57,132 nucleotides of DNA. It comes from Actinomadura violacea. Lineage in GTDB: Bacteria > Actinomycetota > Actinomycetes > Streptosporangiales > Streptosporangiaceae. The translations under genes were made by a program, and so were the position numbers. The stretch covers positions 1 through 57,132 of the forward strand of contig NZ_JAGEPF010000053.1 in the NCBI RefSeq assembly GCF_017573465.1, read 5' to 3'. Positions 50,672-57,132 of this stretch are shown here, in pieces; the stretch's first letter is position 1, and each line of letters starts with the position of its first letter. The notes under the pieces are model-generated. The model was not told the origin of the DNA and made no database searches. It saw nothing but the letters and a program-made list of their open reading frames with translations.

Positions 50672-51757
50672 CTACCAGGGGGAGCCGGTGTCGAGGAGGG
50701 TGTGGGCGCGGCCGAGCAGCAGCGGGACGGCGGCGCCGATCTGGTCGAAGCCCTCGCCGACGGTCGCGTTCTGCAGGAAGCGGGCGTGGATGCCCTCGAG
50801 GATGACGGCGAGCTTGAAGCACGCGAACGCGACGTAGAAGTCGAGGTCGGCGAGGTCGAAGCCGGTCAGCTCGGCGTAGCGCTCGGTGAACTCGCGGCGG
50901 GTGAAGAAGCCGGGCGCGGAGGTGATCGTGGCGCCGACGGGGAGCTGCTCGGCGTCGCCGGCCTCGGCCCAGTAGACGAGGGTGAGGCCGAGATCGGAGA
51001 GCGGGTCGCCGAGCGTCGACATCTCCCAGTCGACGACGGCCGCGATCTCGGGGCGGGGCTCGAGCCGGGCGAGGGCGTTGTCGAGCCGGAAGTCGCCGTG
51101 CACGAGCCGGGCGGGGGCGTCGGCGGGGAGCCGTTCGGCGAGCCGCGCGACGAGCCGGTCGTACTCGGGCAGGTCGTGGGTGTTGCCGGTGGCCTTGACG
51201 GCCTCCTGCGAGCTGTCCCACTGCTTGCCCCAGCGCTTGAGCTGGCGGGCCATGTAGCCGCTGGGGCGGCCGAAGTCCTCCAGGCCGGCGGCCTTCACGT
51301 CGACGGTGTGGATGGCGGCGAGCGCGCCGGCGAGGGCCTCGCTGAGCCCGCGCGCCTGCTCGGGGGTGAGGTCGTCGGCGTCCTCGCGGGTGCGCAGGAC
51401 GCGGCCGTCGACGAAGTCCATGAGGTAGAAGCGGGCGCCGATGACGTCCTCGTCGTCGCAGAACGCGAGGGTGCGCGGGACGGGCACGGACCCGGCGTCG
51501 CCGAGCGCGGACAGCACCCGGTACTCGCGGCCCATGTCGTGGGCGGTCGGCAGGACGTGCCCGAGCGGCGGGCGGCGCAGCACGATGCGGCGGCCGCCGG
51601 CGAGGGTGATGCCGTAGGTCAGGTTGGAGCGGCCGCCCGCGATCAGGTCGACCGCGCCGATGCGGCCGGCGTCGGGCAGTTCGCGGGCCAGCCAGGCCGC
51701 GAGGCGGGGGACGTCGATGCCGGGCACCCCGGCCGGAAGGTCAGCGTCAGCGGTCAT
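50672..51757 (-). CDS. Aminoglycoside/choline-type phosphotransferase family protein
   Basis: The 361-aa protein has a kinase-like fold with a nucleotide loop (AGGRSNLTYGITLAGGRR), the catalytic loop HGDFRLDNAL (the Brenner motif HxDxxxxN), and a metal-binding DWEMSTLGDPLSDLG. The pattern is that of the ACAD10/choline kinase-like group found near fatty acid oxidation genes in actinomycetes; no acyl-CoA dehydrogenase gene is seen nearby. Its substrate is probably a small alcohol or acyl-linked compound rather than an antibiotic. It converges on the sigma paralogue. Confidence 0.9.
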   Translation of the reverse strand: MTADADLPAGVPGIDVPRLAAWLARELPDAGRIGAVDLIAGGRSNLTYGITLAGGRRIVLRRPPLGHVLPTAHDMGREYRVLSALGDAGSVPVPRTLAFCDDEDVIGARFYLMDFVDGRVLRTREDADDLTPEQARGLSEALAGALAAIHTVDVKAAGLEDFGRPSGYMARQLKRWGKQWDSSQEAVKATGNTHDLPEYDRLVARLAERLPADAPARLVHGDFRLDNALARLEPRPEIAAVVDWEMSTLGDPLSDLGLTLVYWAEAGDAEQLPVGATITSAPGFFTRREFTERYAELTGFDLADLDFYVAFACFKLAVILEGIHARFLQNATVGEGFDQIGAAVPLLLGRAHTLLDTGSPW

Positions 51758-52181
51758 GACCCACCATTAGAACGCGGCTCGGTGCGGGCCGCGCAGCCGA
51801 CCCCCGGAGTGCGGCCGCGGGAGGGTCCCGGCGGGGCCGGTCTGTGCGCTCGGTAACCCTTCGGCCACATCCGGACACCACCCGGAGGCGGTAAACCGGA
51901 CCCCCGTCACGGTGGTGACCTGCGGGAATGATGTCCGAAATGCCACTAAACCTCCGAGCGGCTGAAACTTGCGGAGAAAACGGGTTTGCACGGGTGGATT
52001 CGCAAGAGCGCCTGGGTACGCCTCTGCTTCGACTGCCGCGGAGAGTGGGCTCCGCCGTGGTCGGCAGGGCCGGCCGTTGTTCCCAGCCCATGGCGGCGAG
52101 CTGGACCTCTGGGTCCCGCTGGGCTAAGAGAAGAGGACTAGACCATTCGGGGCTAGACCGCCCGATTGGGGGGACGCAACC
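51758..52181. other. Long divergent intergenic region without a recognised gene
   Basis: This 424-base stretch lies between divergently transcribed genes. Frames through it have poor codon structure. A repeated CTAGACC at about 52137 and 52153, 16 bases apart, lies just before the next gene and could be a promoter or operator. GGGGGG at about 52165 serves as the ribosome site of that gene. No RNA gene was recognised. Confidence 0.45.
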
Positions 52182-52952
52182 GTGGCAGACGCATGGCTGC
52201 CGGGAGCCGGCCGCATGCCGGCACGACAGGACGGTGGAGCGCTACGGGGAGGTGCGCCCCGAGCCGTATGGCTGTCCGGAGAGTGCGACCCCCGCAGCGT
52301 GTCGGCACGCTCGGCGGCCGCCGACCTGCTCAAGGAGGAACGGCCGCCGCACCTGGTCTGGCACCCCGGCTCCGGGGACGTCGTCCAGCTCGTGCCGGTC
52401 ACCCGGGCGGCCCGCCTGCTCGGCATGCCGGCCGGCCGCGAGGGCCGCGCCTGCGTGCAGATCATGGTGGTGGGGCAGTCCCGGGTGCCGTTCACGGGCT
52501 CGCTGCTGATCGGCGTCGAGGCGATCGTCGCGTGGCTGGACACCTGGGGCGTCGCGCGCCGCTGGCCCGCCGGTCCCCCGCTGCCGTCGCCGCAGTCGTA
52601 CCACGCGGAGCGGTCCCGGCGGGAATGGGCGCGCGGCGGCCACTTCGGCGCCTCGCAGGTGCCGCTGGCCGAGCGTCCGGACCCCGGCGGCATCGACATC
52701 CGCCGCATCACCGGCCCGGACACCCCGGTCGCACCGATCCCGGCGCCCCGCGCACCGCTGCCCGAGCCGCCCGCCGCGCCGCTGCTGCTGGCGCGCCCGC
52801 CGCGCGCCCACGACCCGGTCCGGGCGGATCCGGCCGACGCGCCCGCGCGTCCGGCGCGGACCGCGCCGCTGCCCACCGCCCCGTCCACCCCGGACCATCC
52901 GCCGCCGCAGGGCGACCCGGTCCCGGTCGGCTCGTCGGCCCTGTCGAACTAG
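52182..52952 (+). CDS. Protein with a degenerate N-acetylmuramoyl-alanine amidase/PGRP-like fold
   Basis: The 256-aa protein has features of an amidase/PGRP fold. These are VWHPGSGDVVQLVPVTRAAR (the strand and loop that carry the first metal His in active enzymes), GRACVQIMVVGQ, and ERSRREWARGGHFGASQVP leading to RPDPGGIDIRRI, which resembles the H.DPGxxD end of amidases. The second His before DPG is replaced (ERPDPGG), so zinc binding is probably lost. The rest is a Pro/Ala-rich tail. It may bind cell wall without cutting it. GGGGGG at 52165 precedes the GTG start. No signal peptide is visible, which is odd for a wall-binding protein. Confidence 0.6.
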   Translation: MADAWLPGAGRMPARQDGGALRGGAPRAVWLSGECDPRSVSARSAAADLLKEERPPHLVWHPGSGDVVQLVPVTRAARLLGMPAGREGRACVQIMVVGQSRVPFTGSLLIGVEAIVAWLDTWGVARRWPAGPPLPSPQSYHAERSRREWARGGHFGASQVPLAERPDPGGIDIRRITGPDTPVAPIPAPRAPLPEPPAAPLLLARPPRAHDPVRADPADAPARPARTAPLPTAPSTPDHPPPQGDPVPVGSSALSN

Positions 52953-52976
52953 CCGGCCGGACCTCCGGCGCCCGGT

Positions 52977-54407
52977 TCAGCGCGCGGCGCCGGACGCCGC
53001 GTCCCCGGACCGCGCCGCGTCCTCGGACAGCGCCGCGCACGCCAGCTCGCGGACGATCGCGCACCCCGCCCGCAGCTCGGCGGCGCTGCCCGCCGAGCCG
53101 TAGCCGACGACGAGCCCGCCGAACGACCGGGGCCCCGCGTGGTGGCGCTCCATCGGGTCCACCAGGACGCCGCGGTCCGCCGCGTCCCGCGCGACCCGCT
53201 CCGCCACCGCGTGCGGCAGGTCGACGACCAGGTGCAGCCCGGCGGTGTCGCCCCGCAGCCGCAGCCCGTCCAGCGCCCGCACCACCACCTCGCGGCGCCG
53301 CGCGTACTCCCCGCGCATCCGCCGGACGTGCCGGTCCAGGTCGCCGCGTTCGAGGAACAGCCGGAGCGCGTGCTGCGGGACGACCGCCGTCCGGTCGTTC
53401 AGCTCCTCGCGCCGCAGCGCGATCGCCGCCACCAGGTCGGGACGCCCCACCAGCCAGCCGACGCCCATGTCCGCGGTCAGGATCTTCGCCGACGTGCCGA
53501 GGTAGACGACGACGTCCGGGTCCAGCCCGTACAGGGCGGGCAGCGGCGCGACGTCGTAGCGGAACTCGCCGTCGTAGTCGTCCTCGGCGATCAGCGCGCC
53601 GGTCCGCCGCGCCCACGCCAGCAGCGCCTGCCGCCGCGGCACCGGCAGCACCCCGCCCATCGGGTACTGGTGCGACGGCGTGGCGTACACCAGGCGCAGA
53701 TCGTCCGGCAGGTCGTCGGCGATCAGGCCATGCTCGTCCACCGGGCACGGCACGATCTCCGCGCCGCGCCCCGCCAGCACCGAGCGCGCGCGCCGGTACC
53801 CGGGCTCCTCCACACCGACCCGGTCGCCGGGCCGCAGCATCGTCGCCGCGAGCAGGTCCAGGCCGTTCGTCGCGCCGCGCGTGATCAGCAGGCCGTCCAC
53901 CGGGCAGGCCACGCCGCGGCTGCGCCGGATGTAGTCGGCGAGCGCCACCCGCAGCCCCGGCACCCCGTGCGGCTCCTGCCGCTGCTGCGGCGGCATGCCC
54001 GCCGCGAGCCGCCACGCCCGCCGCCACGCCGGGGTGTCCAGCGCACCGACCCACGCCATCCCGGGCCGCAGGTCGATCTCCCCCGGCCGCGCGGGCCGGC
54101 GCGTGCTCCCCGGCAGGCTCCGAGGCTCCTCCGGCCGCGGCGCCGGGTCCGCAGCGACGCCGTCCGTCACGTACGTCCCGGACCCGTGCCGGCCCTCCAG
54201 CCAGCCCTCCGCGTACAGCTGCTCGTACGCCTCCGTCACCACCGTCCGGCTGACGCCCAGCAGCCCCGCGAGCGCCCGGCTCGCGGGCAGCCGCTCGCCC
54301 GCAGCCAGCCGCCCCTCCCGCATCGCGGCCCGCAACTGCGCTACGAGCTGGGCGTTCATCGGCTCCGCGGCGTCCCGGTCAATGCTGAGCGGCAGATCGA
54401 TCGACAA
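52977..54407 (-). CDS. MocR-family (GntR-aminotransferase) regulator, PdxR-like
   Basis: The 476-aa protein combines an N-terminal winged helix of GntR type (GRLAAGERLPASRALAGLLG and SRTVVTEAYEQLYAEGWL) with a C-terminal aminotransferase class I domain that retains the PLP-lysine (K308 in SAKILTADMG) and the DDYDGEFRYD segment. MocR/PdxR proteins use PLP as a sensor to control vitamin B6 genes or, as here, an adjacent gene. The start is a TTG with GGAG six bases upstream. It is divergent from the PPOX gene with 69 bases between them, where operator-like repeats lie. Confidence 0.92.
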   Translation of the reverse strand: MSIDLPLSIDRDAAEPMNAQLVAQLRAAMREGRLAAGERLPASRALAGLLGVSRTVVTEAYEQLYAEGWLEGRHGSGTYVTDGVAADPAPRPEEPRSLPGSTRRPARPGEIDLRPGMAWVGALDTPAWRRAWRLAAGMPPQQRQEPHGVPGLRVALADYIRRSRGVACPVDGLLITRGATNGLDLLAATMLRPGDRVGVEEPGYRRARSVLAGRGAEIVPCPVDEHGLIADDLPDDLRLVYATPSHQYPMGGVLPVPRRQALLAWARRTGALIAEDDYDGEFRYDVAPLPALYGLDPDVVVYLGTSAKILTADMGVGWLVGRPDLVAAIALRREELNDRTAVVPQHALRLFLERGDLDRHVRRMRGEYARRREVVVRALDGLRLRGDTAGLHLVVDLPHAVAERVARDAADRGVLVDPMERHHAGPRSFGGLVVGYGSAGSAAELRAGCAIVRELACAALSEDAARSGDAASGAAR

Positions 54408-54455
54408 AGTGGTCTCCGGCTTTCCCGTCCAAGTGGCCCTACTGACCAGGCCACT
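54407..54455. promoter_or_regulatory. MocR operator repeats between the divergent genes
   Basis: AAGTGGTC at 54407 and AAGTGGCC at 54431 are direct repeats 24 bases apart. The second, extended, also faces an inverted copy GGCCACT at 54449-54455. MocR proteins bind two direct copies plus an inverted one, so this fits well. A TAGCGT box at 54463-54468 lies eight bases from the ATG of the next gene, which could be transcribed leaderless. Confidence 0.65.
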
Positions 54456-54476
54456 CGCGCTCTAGCGTAAACGGAC

Positions 54477-55115
54477 ATGAAGCCGCTCTCCGCAACGCCC
54501 CGCACCAGCCTCGGCCGCTACCCGGAACGCTCCACCGACGACCGCGCCGCGCTCTACGAGATCCTCGACGCCGGCCTCATCTGCCACCTCGGCATCGTCG
54601 TCAACGGCACGCCGCGCGTGGTCCCCACCTGCTACGGCCGCCTCGGCGACACCCTCTACGTGCACGGCTCCACCGGCGCGTCCAGCATGATGACCGCCCC
54701 GTCGCAGGAGATCTGCGTCACCGTCACCCACCTCGACGGCATCGTCCTCGCCCGGTCCCTGTTCCACCACTCGATCAACTACCGCAGCGCGATGATCTAC
54801 GGCGTGCCGTCCCTGGTCCCCGACGACGGCAAGTCCGACGCGCTCCGCGTCATCACCGAGCAGCTCGCCCCCGGCCAGTGGGACGCCGCCCGGCAGCCCA
54901 CCCGCAAGGAGCTCGCCGGCGTCGCCGTCCTCGCCCTCCCCCTCGACGAGGCGTCCGTCAAGGTCCGCCAGGGCCCGCCCGGCGACGACGACGAGGACTA
55001 CGCCCTGCCGGTCTGGGCCGGCGTCCTGCCCGTCCGGCAGGCGTTCGGCGCCCCCGTCCCCGACCCGGCGCTGCGCCCGGGCATTTCCGTCCCCCCGCAC
55101 CTGGCCGGCCGGTAA
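54477..55115 (+). CDS. Pyridoxamine 5'-phosphate oxidase-like (FMN split-barrel) protein
   Basis: The 212-aa protein has the split-barrel fold: ALYEILDAGLICHLGIVVNG, then PRVVPTCYGRLGDTLYVHG, and ICVTVTHLDGIVLARS. It resembles the NimA/PPOX-class group of flavin or F420-dependent proteins rather than PdxH itself. Being divergent from a MocR regulator that senses PLP, it may act in B6 or cofactor metabolism. The C-terminal part is longer than in minimal family members. No clear Shine-Dalgarno is seen, so leaderless expression is likely. Confidence 0.88.
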   Translation: MKPLSATPRTSLGRYPERSTDDRAALYEILDAGLICHLGIVVNGTPRVVPTCYGRLGDTLYVHGSTGASSMMTAPSQEICVTVTHLDGIVLARSLFHHSINYRSAMIYGVPSLVPDDGKSDALRVITEQLAPGQWDAARQPTRKELAGVAVLALPLDEASVKVRQGPPGDDDEDYALPVWAGVLPVRQAFGAPVPDPALRPGISVPPHLAGR

Positions 55116-55158
55116 CTCGATGCCCCGCGCAGTCGTCCATGGTCGTAGGGTGAAACCC

Positions 55159-55755
55159 ATGAACGAGCGGCTCGTGTGGATCGACTGCGAAATGACCGGA
55201 CTCGACCTGCGCGCCGACGCGCTCATCGAGATAGCCGCCCTGGTCACCGACAGCGAGCTGAACATCCTGGACGAGGGCGTCGACGTGATCATCAAGCCGC
55301 CGCCCGAGTCGGTGGCGCAGATGACCAAGATCGTCCGTGACATGCACACCACGTCCGGCCTGCTGGAGGAGCTCCCCGGCGGCATCACGCTCCCCGAGGC
55401 CGAGGAGACCGTCCTCGACTACGTCCGCTCGCACGTCAAGGACGCCAAGAAGGCCCCCCTGTGCGGCAACTCCATCGCCACCGACCGCTCCTTCCTCGCC
55501 CGCGACATGCCCGCCCTGGACTCCCACCTGCACTACCGCATGGTCGACGTCTCCTCCATCAAGGAGCTGGCCCGGCGCTGGTACCCCCGCGTCTACTTCG
55601 CCAGCCCGGAGAAGAAGGGCGGGCACCGCGCCCTCGCCGACATCACCGAGAGCATCCAGGAACTGCGCTACTACCGCGCCGCCGTGTTCGTCCCCCAGCC
55701 CGGCCCCGACTCCGAGACCGCCCGCGCCCTCGCCGCGGACATCTCCGCCCGCTGA
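55159..55755 (+). CDS. orn: Oligoribonuclease
   Basis: This 198-aa 3'-5' exoribonuclease degrades di- to pentanucleotides and pGpG at the end of RNA turnover. DEDD motifs are intact: IDCEMTGLD (D9, E11) near the start, GNSIATDRSFL in the middle, and HRALADITESI with the catalytic His and last Asp. It is an essential or near-essential housekeeping enzyme in actinobacteria. The ATG at 55159 is favoured by AGGGTG upstream and family length; a TAGGGT box at 55146-55151 seven bases before it would make the mRNA leaderless. Confidence 0.96.
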   Translation: MNERLVWIDCEMTGLDLRADALIEIAALVTDSELNILDEGVDVIIKPPPESVAQMTKIVRDMHTTSGLLEELPGGITLPEAEETVLDYVRSHVKDAKKAPLCGNSIATDRSFLARDMPALDSHLHYRMVDVSSIKELARRWYPRVYFASPEKKGGHRALADITESIQELRYYRAAVFVPQPGPDSETARALAADISAR

Positions 55756-55767
55756 CGCGCTCCGCGG

Positions 55768-55796
55768 CTGACCCACTCCCCGGGAGCCGCTACACT
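55768..55796 (+). promoter_or_regulatory. Promoter of the tRNA-His gene
   Basis: CTGACC at 55768-55773 and TACACT at 55791-55796 are 17 bases apart, followed by the tRNA 30 bases later. The spacing is ideal, and the -10 matches well. Confidence 0.6.
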
Positions 55797-55825
55797 ACTT
55801 GGAGCCGGAAGCGATTCCGGCCGCG

Positions 55826-55901
55826 GTGGGTGTAGCTCAGCTGGCAGAGCACTTGGTTGTGGTCCAAGATGTCGGGGGTTCAAGTCCCCTCACTCACCCC
55901 A
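55826..55901 (+). tRNA. tRNA-His (GTG)
   Basis: A complete cloverleaf with acceptor GTGGGTG/CACTCAC (one G-T pair), D arm GCTC...GAGC, anticodon stem CTTGG/CCAAG around TTGTGGT (anticodon GTG) and T arm GGGGG-TTCAAGT-CCCCT. The encoded 3' end is C followed by CCA. The G at 55825 may be the -1 G paired with C73 typical of tRNA-His. Confidence 0.95.
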
Positions 55902-55907
55902 GGCGAA

Positions 55908-55940
55908 AAGCCCTGGTCATCGCGGAGATGGCCAGGGCTT
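55908..55940 (+). terminator. Terminator after tRNA-His
   Basis: AAGCCCTGG (55908-55916) pairs with CCAGGGCTT (55932-55940), with further pairing inside (CAT/ATG). It is followed by the pyrimidine-rich CTTCC. Confidence 0.7.
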
Positions 55941-56112
55941 CTTCCATGTGCGGGGTGTTCCGGAAGCCGCGGGGCGGGGCGCCCGGCGGGTGCGGATCGG
56001 CGCGTTCCGGGCGGGTCCGGCGCCGCGGCACGCGTGTTCATTCGTTGGCTCTGGATGATCGGACGGTTATGCTCCGTCCTTATAAACGCCAATGACACCC
56101 CAAGGGCGACGG

Positions 56113-56685
56113 ATGAGTGTCGATGAGACCGCCCCACTGCGCGTACTTGTGGTGGACGGCGACGCCCACGTGCGGGCGGATGTGATCTCCCTGCTCGACG
56201 GCAGCAGCGAGCTGCAGGTCGTGGCCGAGACCCACGACGCGGCGGCGGCGGTGCCGCTCGCGGAACGGCTGCGGCCCGACATCGTGCTGCTGGACGCCGG
56301 CGCCGCGCAGCACGCGTCCCCGCTCAGCCGCTCGTCCCGGGTCTTCGTGCTGGCCGCCGCCGACGACGGCCCCGCCGTCGAGACGGCGATCCGCGGCGGC
56401 GCCTGCGGGCACCTGGTGCCCGGCGCGTTCACCGTCCACGACGTGATCCGCAGCGTCCGCGACGCCAACCGGGTGTCGCTGGGGCTGTCCGCGCGCGAGG
56501 CCGAGGTGATGGACCTGATCGCCACGGGCCGCTCCAACGGCGAGATCGCCCGGCAGCTGTTCCTCAGCGAGAAGACGGTGAAGAACCACGTCAACCGCAT
56601 CTACGGCAAGCTCGGCGTCAGCTCCCGCGCCACCGCGATCGCGCTCTGGCGCGGCATCGTGAGCGTCCTGCCGGGCAGGGACTAA
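56113..56685 (+). CDS. LuxR/NarL-type response regulator with a degenerate receiver
   Basis: The 190-aa protein has a receiver-like domain (about 9-115) and a C-terminal LuxR HTH (about 130-190, LSAREAEVMDLIATGRSNGE and LSEKTVKNHVNRIYGKLGV). The receiver keeps a candidate phospho-Asp in DIVLLDAG but has VVDGDA instead of the paired acidic DD, and the switch lysine is missing (VPGAF). It is therefore an atypical receiver that probably does not respond to phosphorylation. No histidine kinase is adjacent. AGGGCGACGG supports the ATG at 56113; 56092 is an alternative. Confidence 0.88.
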   Translation: MSVDETAPLRVLVVDGDAHVRADVISLLDGSSELQVVAETHDAAAAVPLAERLRPDIVLLDAGAAQHASPLSRSSRVFVLAAADDGPAVETAIRGGACGHLVPGAFTVHDVIRSVRDANRVSLGLSAREAEVMDLIATGRSNGEIARQLFLSEKTVKNHVNRIYGKLGVSSRATAIALWRGIVSVLPGRD

Positions 56686-56689
56686 CCGA

Positions 56690-56719
56690 TTCGCACTGGT
56701 CCGCGGGTCCTGCTACTGT
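56690..56719 (+). promoter_or_regulatory. Promoter of the tRNA-Lys gene
   Basis: TTCGCA at 56690-56695 and TACTGT at 56714-56719, 18 bases apart, resemble -35 and -10 boxes. They lie about 50 bases before the tRNA. Confidence 0.5.
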
Positions 56720-56771
56720 TCTTCCTGTCGCCAGGGACACCGGCCGAGGCCGGAGCCCCTGAGAGGCAAGC

Positions 56772-56840
56772 GCCGTTAGCTCAATTGGCAGAGCAGCGGA
56801 CTCTTAATCCGCGGGTTCGGGGTTCAAGTCCCTGACGGCG
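56772..56840 (+). tRNA. tRNA-Lys (CTT)
   Basis: A complete cloverleaf with acceptor GCCGTTA/TGACGGC (one G-T pair), D arm GCTC...GAGC, anticodon stem GCGGA/TCCGC around CTCTTAA (anticodon CTT) and a TTCAAGT T loop. It is followed by G73; CCA is not encoded. Start and end are set by the acceptor stem. Confidence 0.95.
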
Positions 56841-56856
56841 CACCCGCAATGAACGA

Positions 56857-56887
56857 GGCGTACACCGTAGATCGGTGTACGCCTTTT
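56857..56887 (+). terminator. Rho-independent terminator after tRNA-Lys
   Basis: GGCGTACACCG (56857-56867) pairs with CGGTGTACGCC (56873-56883) around a five-base loop and is followed by TTTT. This is the clearest classical terminator in the window. Confidence 0.85.
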
Positions 56888-56940
56888 CTCATGCCCGCCG
56901 GACGGGCGCCCGCTGGGGCGGGGGCCTCTCATAAAGCGAC

Positions 56941-56977
56941 GGAACCCCGCTCTCGTCTGGGGGCGGGAGCGGGGTCC
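56941..56977. terminator. Hairpin between tRNA-Lys and the terminal minus-strand gene
   Basis: GGAACCCCGCTC (56941-56952) pairs with GAGCGGGGTCC (56967-56977) with a single extra base. It is 30 bases downstream of the stop of the minus-strand gene and probably ends its transcript. Confidence 0.6.
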
Positions 56978-57006
56978 GTGCTTGGGGGGTGTGGGGTGGG
57001 TTTGGG

Positions 57007-57132
57007 TTAGCCGAGGGGTTTGGGGGTGCCCTTGGTGCCGGCGCCGTGGCCCCAGGAGATGACCTGGTACTTGACGCCCTTGAGGTGGCCGACGGAGGTG
57101 CCGGTGTCGTAGTTGCTGGCGGGCTTCTTGCC
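57007..57132 (-). CDS. 3' end of a gene of unknown function (partial)
   Basis: The last 41 codons and a TAA stop are inside the window; the start lies beyond its right edge. The visible C-terminus reads GKKPASNYDTGTSVGHLKGV, followed by a KYQVISWGHGAG segment and TPKPLG. The composition (Gly, Lys, Thr, aromatic residues) suggests a beta-type or secreted domain. I cannot assign a family. Confidence 0.6.
   Translation of the reverse strand, partial: GKKPASNYDTGTSVGHLKGVKYQVISWGHGAGTKGTPKPLG

Noticed and set aside
51928..52509. Plus-strand frame of 193 codons spanning the intergenic region and the next gene
   Set aside because: Its second half lies out of frame inside the amidase-like gene, whose codon pattern is clearly the coding one.

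Overview
The window is 57 kb of very GC-rich DNA. Codons end mostly in G or C, GTG and TTG starts are common, and several genes overlap by ATGA or GTGA. The gene families (DUF222/HNH, DUF6221, DUF574-type methyltransferase, MocR regulator, SAM-IV riboswitch, ECF sigma factors fused to a membrane segment) point to a filamentous actinomycete, probably near Actinomadura/Thermomonosporaceae. That placement is inferred from gene content only.

Layout. 1-5.1 kb holds loosely connected genes: an HNH protein, a TetR regulator, a palindrome and minisatellite patch, a PQQ-propeller lipoprotein, a kinase-fold protein without a P-loop lysine, and DUF6221. lipB follows at 5.1-5.8 kb. 5.9-13.2 kb is a tight six-gene operon: a DUF2997 small protein, an NrdG-like radical SAM enzyme, a Ycf46-like AAA ATPase, a HEAT/beta-propeller protein, an Hsp70-like ATPase and a Ycf35 (DUF1257) protein. 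It looks like an uncharacterised ATP-driven module that shares parts with cyanobacteria and red-algal plastids. 13.7-16.3 kb has hsdM-hsdS without hsdR, followed by gene remnants.

16.6-26.4 kb is a second operon and the most unusual part of the window. It begins with a complete tRNA cloverleaf (UCA anticodon, but no canonical D- and T-loop bases) that ends three bases before the start codon of a 741-aa protein of unknown family. SWIM, 460-aa unknown, VWA, MoxR and DUF5682 genes follow. The domain content matches MoxR-VWA NTP-dependent conflict systems and the E. coli yeh cluster. With hsdMS next to it, the region 5.9-26.4 kb reads as a defence or stress island.

26.7-30.8 kb has an anti-sigma-type ATPase fold, three methyltransferases and an HTH protein. 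30.9-35.1 kb has a membrane-anchored double FKBP and a class A penicillin-binding protein. At 35.5-37.0 kb a SAM-IV riboswitch precedes a class V aminotransferase (cysteine desulfurase-like). 37.2-42.9 kb holds a 1,398-aa protein with four SseB domains and a long Pro/Gly repeat, a small partner and a surface protein. 42.9-44.5 kb has a membrane protein and a SpoU rRNA methyltransferase on the minus strand. 44.8-50.6 kb has a substrate-binding/VWA membrane protein and two paralogous one-polypeptide sigma/anti-sigma/membrane sensors. 50.7-57.1 kb has a phosphotransferase, a degenerate amidase-like protein, a divergent MocR/PPOX pair with operator repeats, oligoribonuclease, tRNA-His, a degenerate response regulator, tRNA-Lys and the 3' end of a secreted or small protein.
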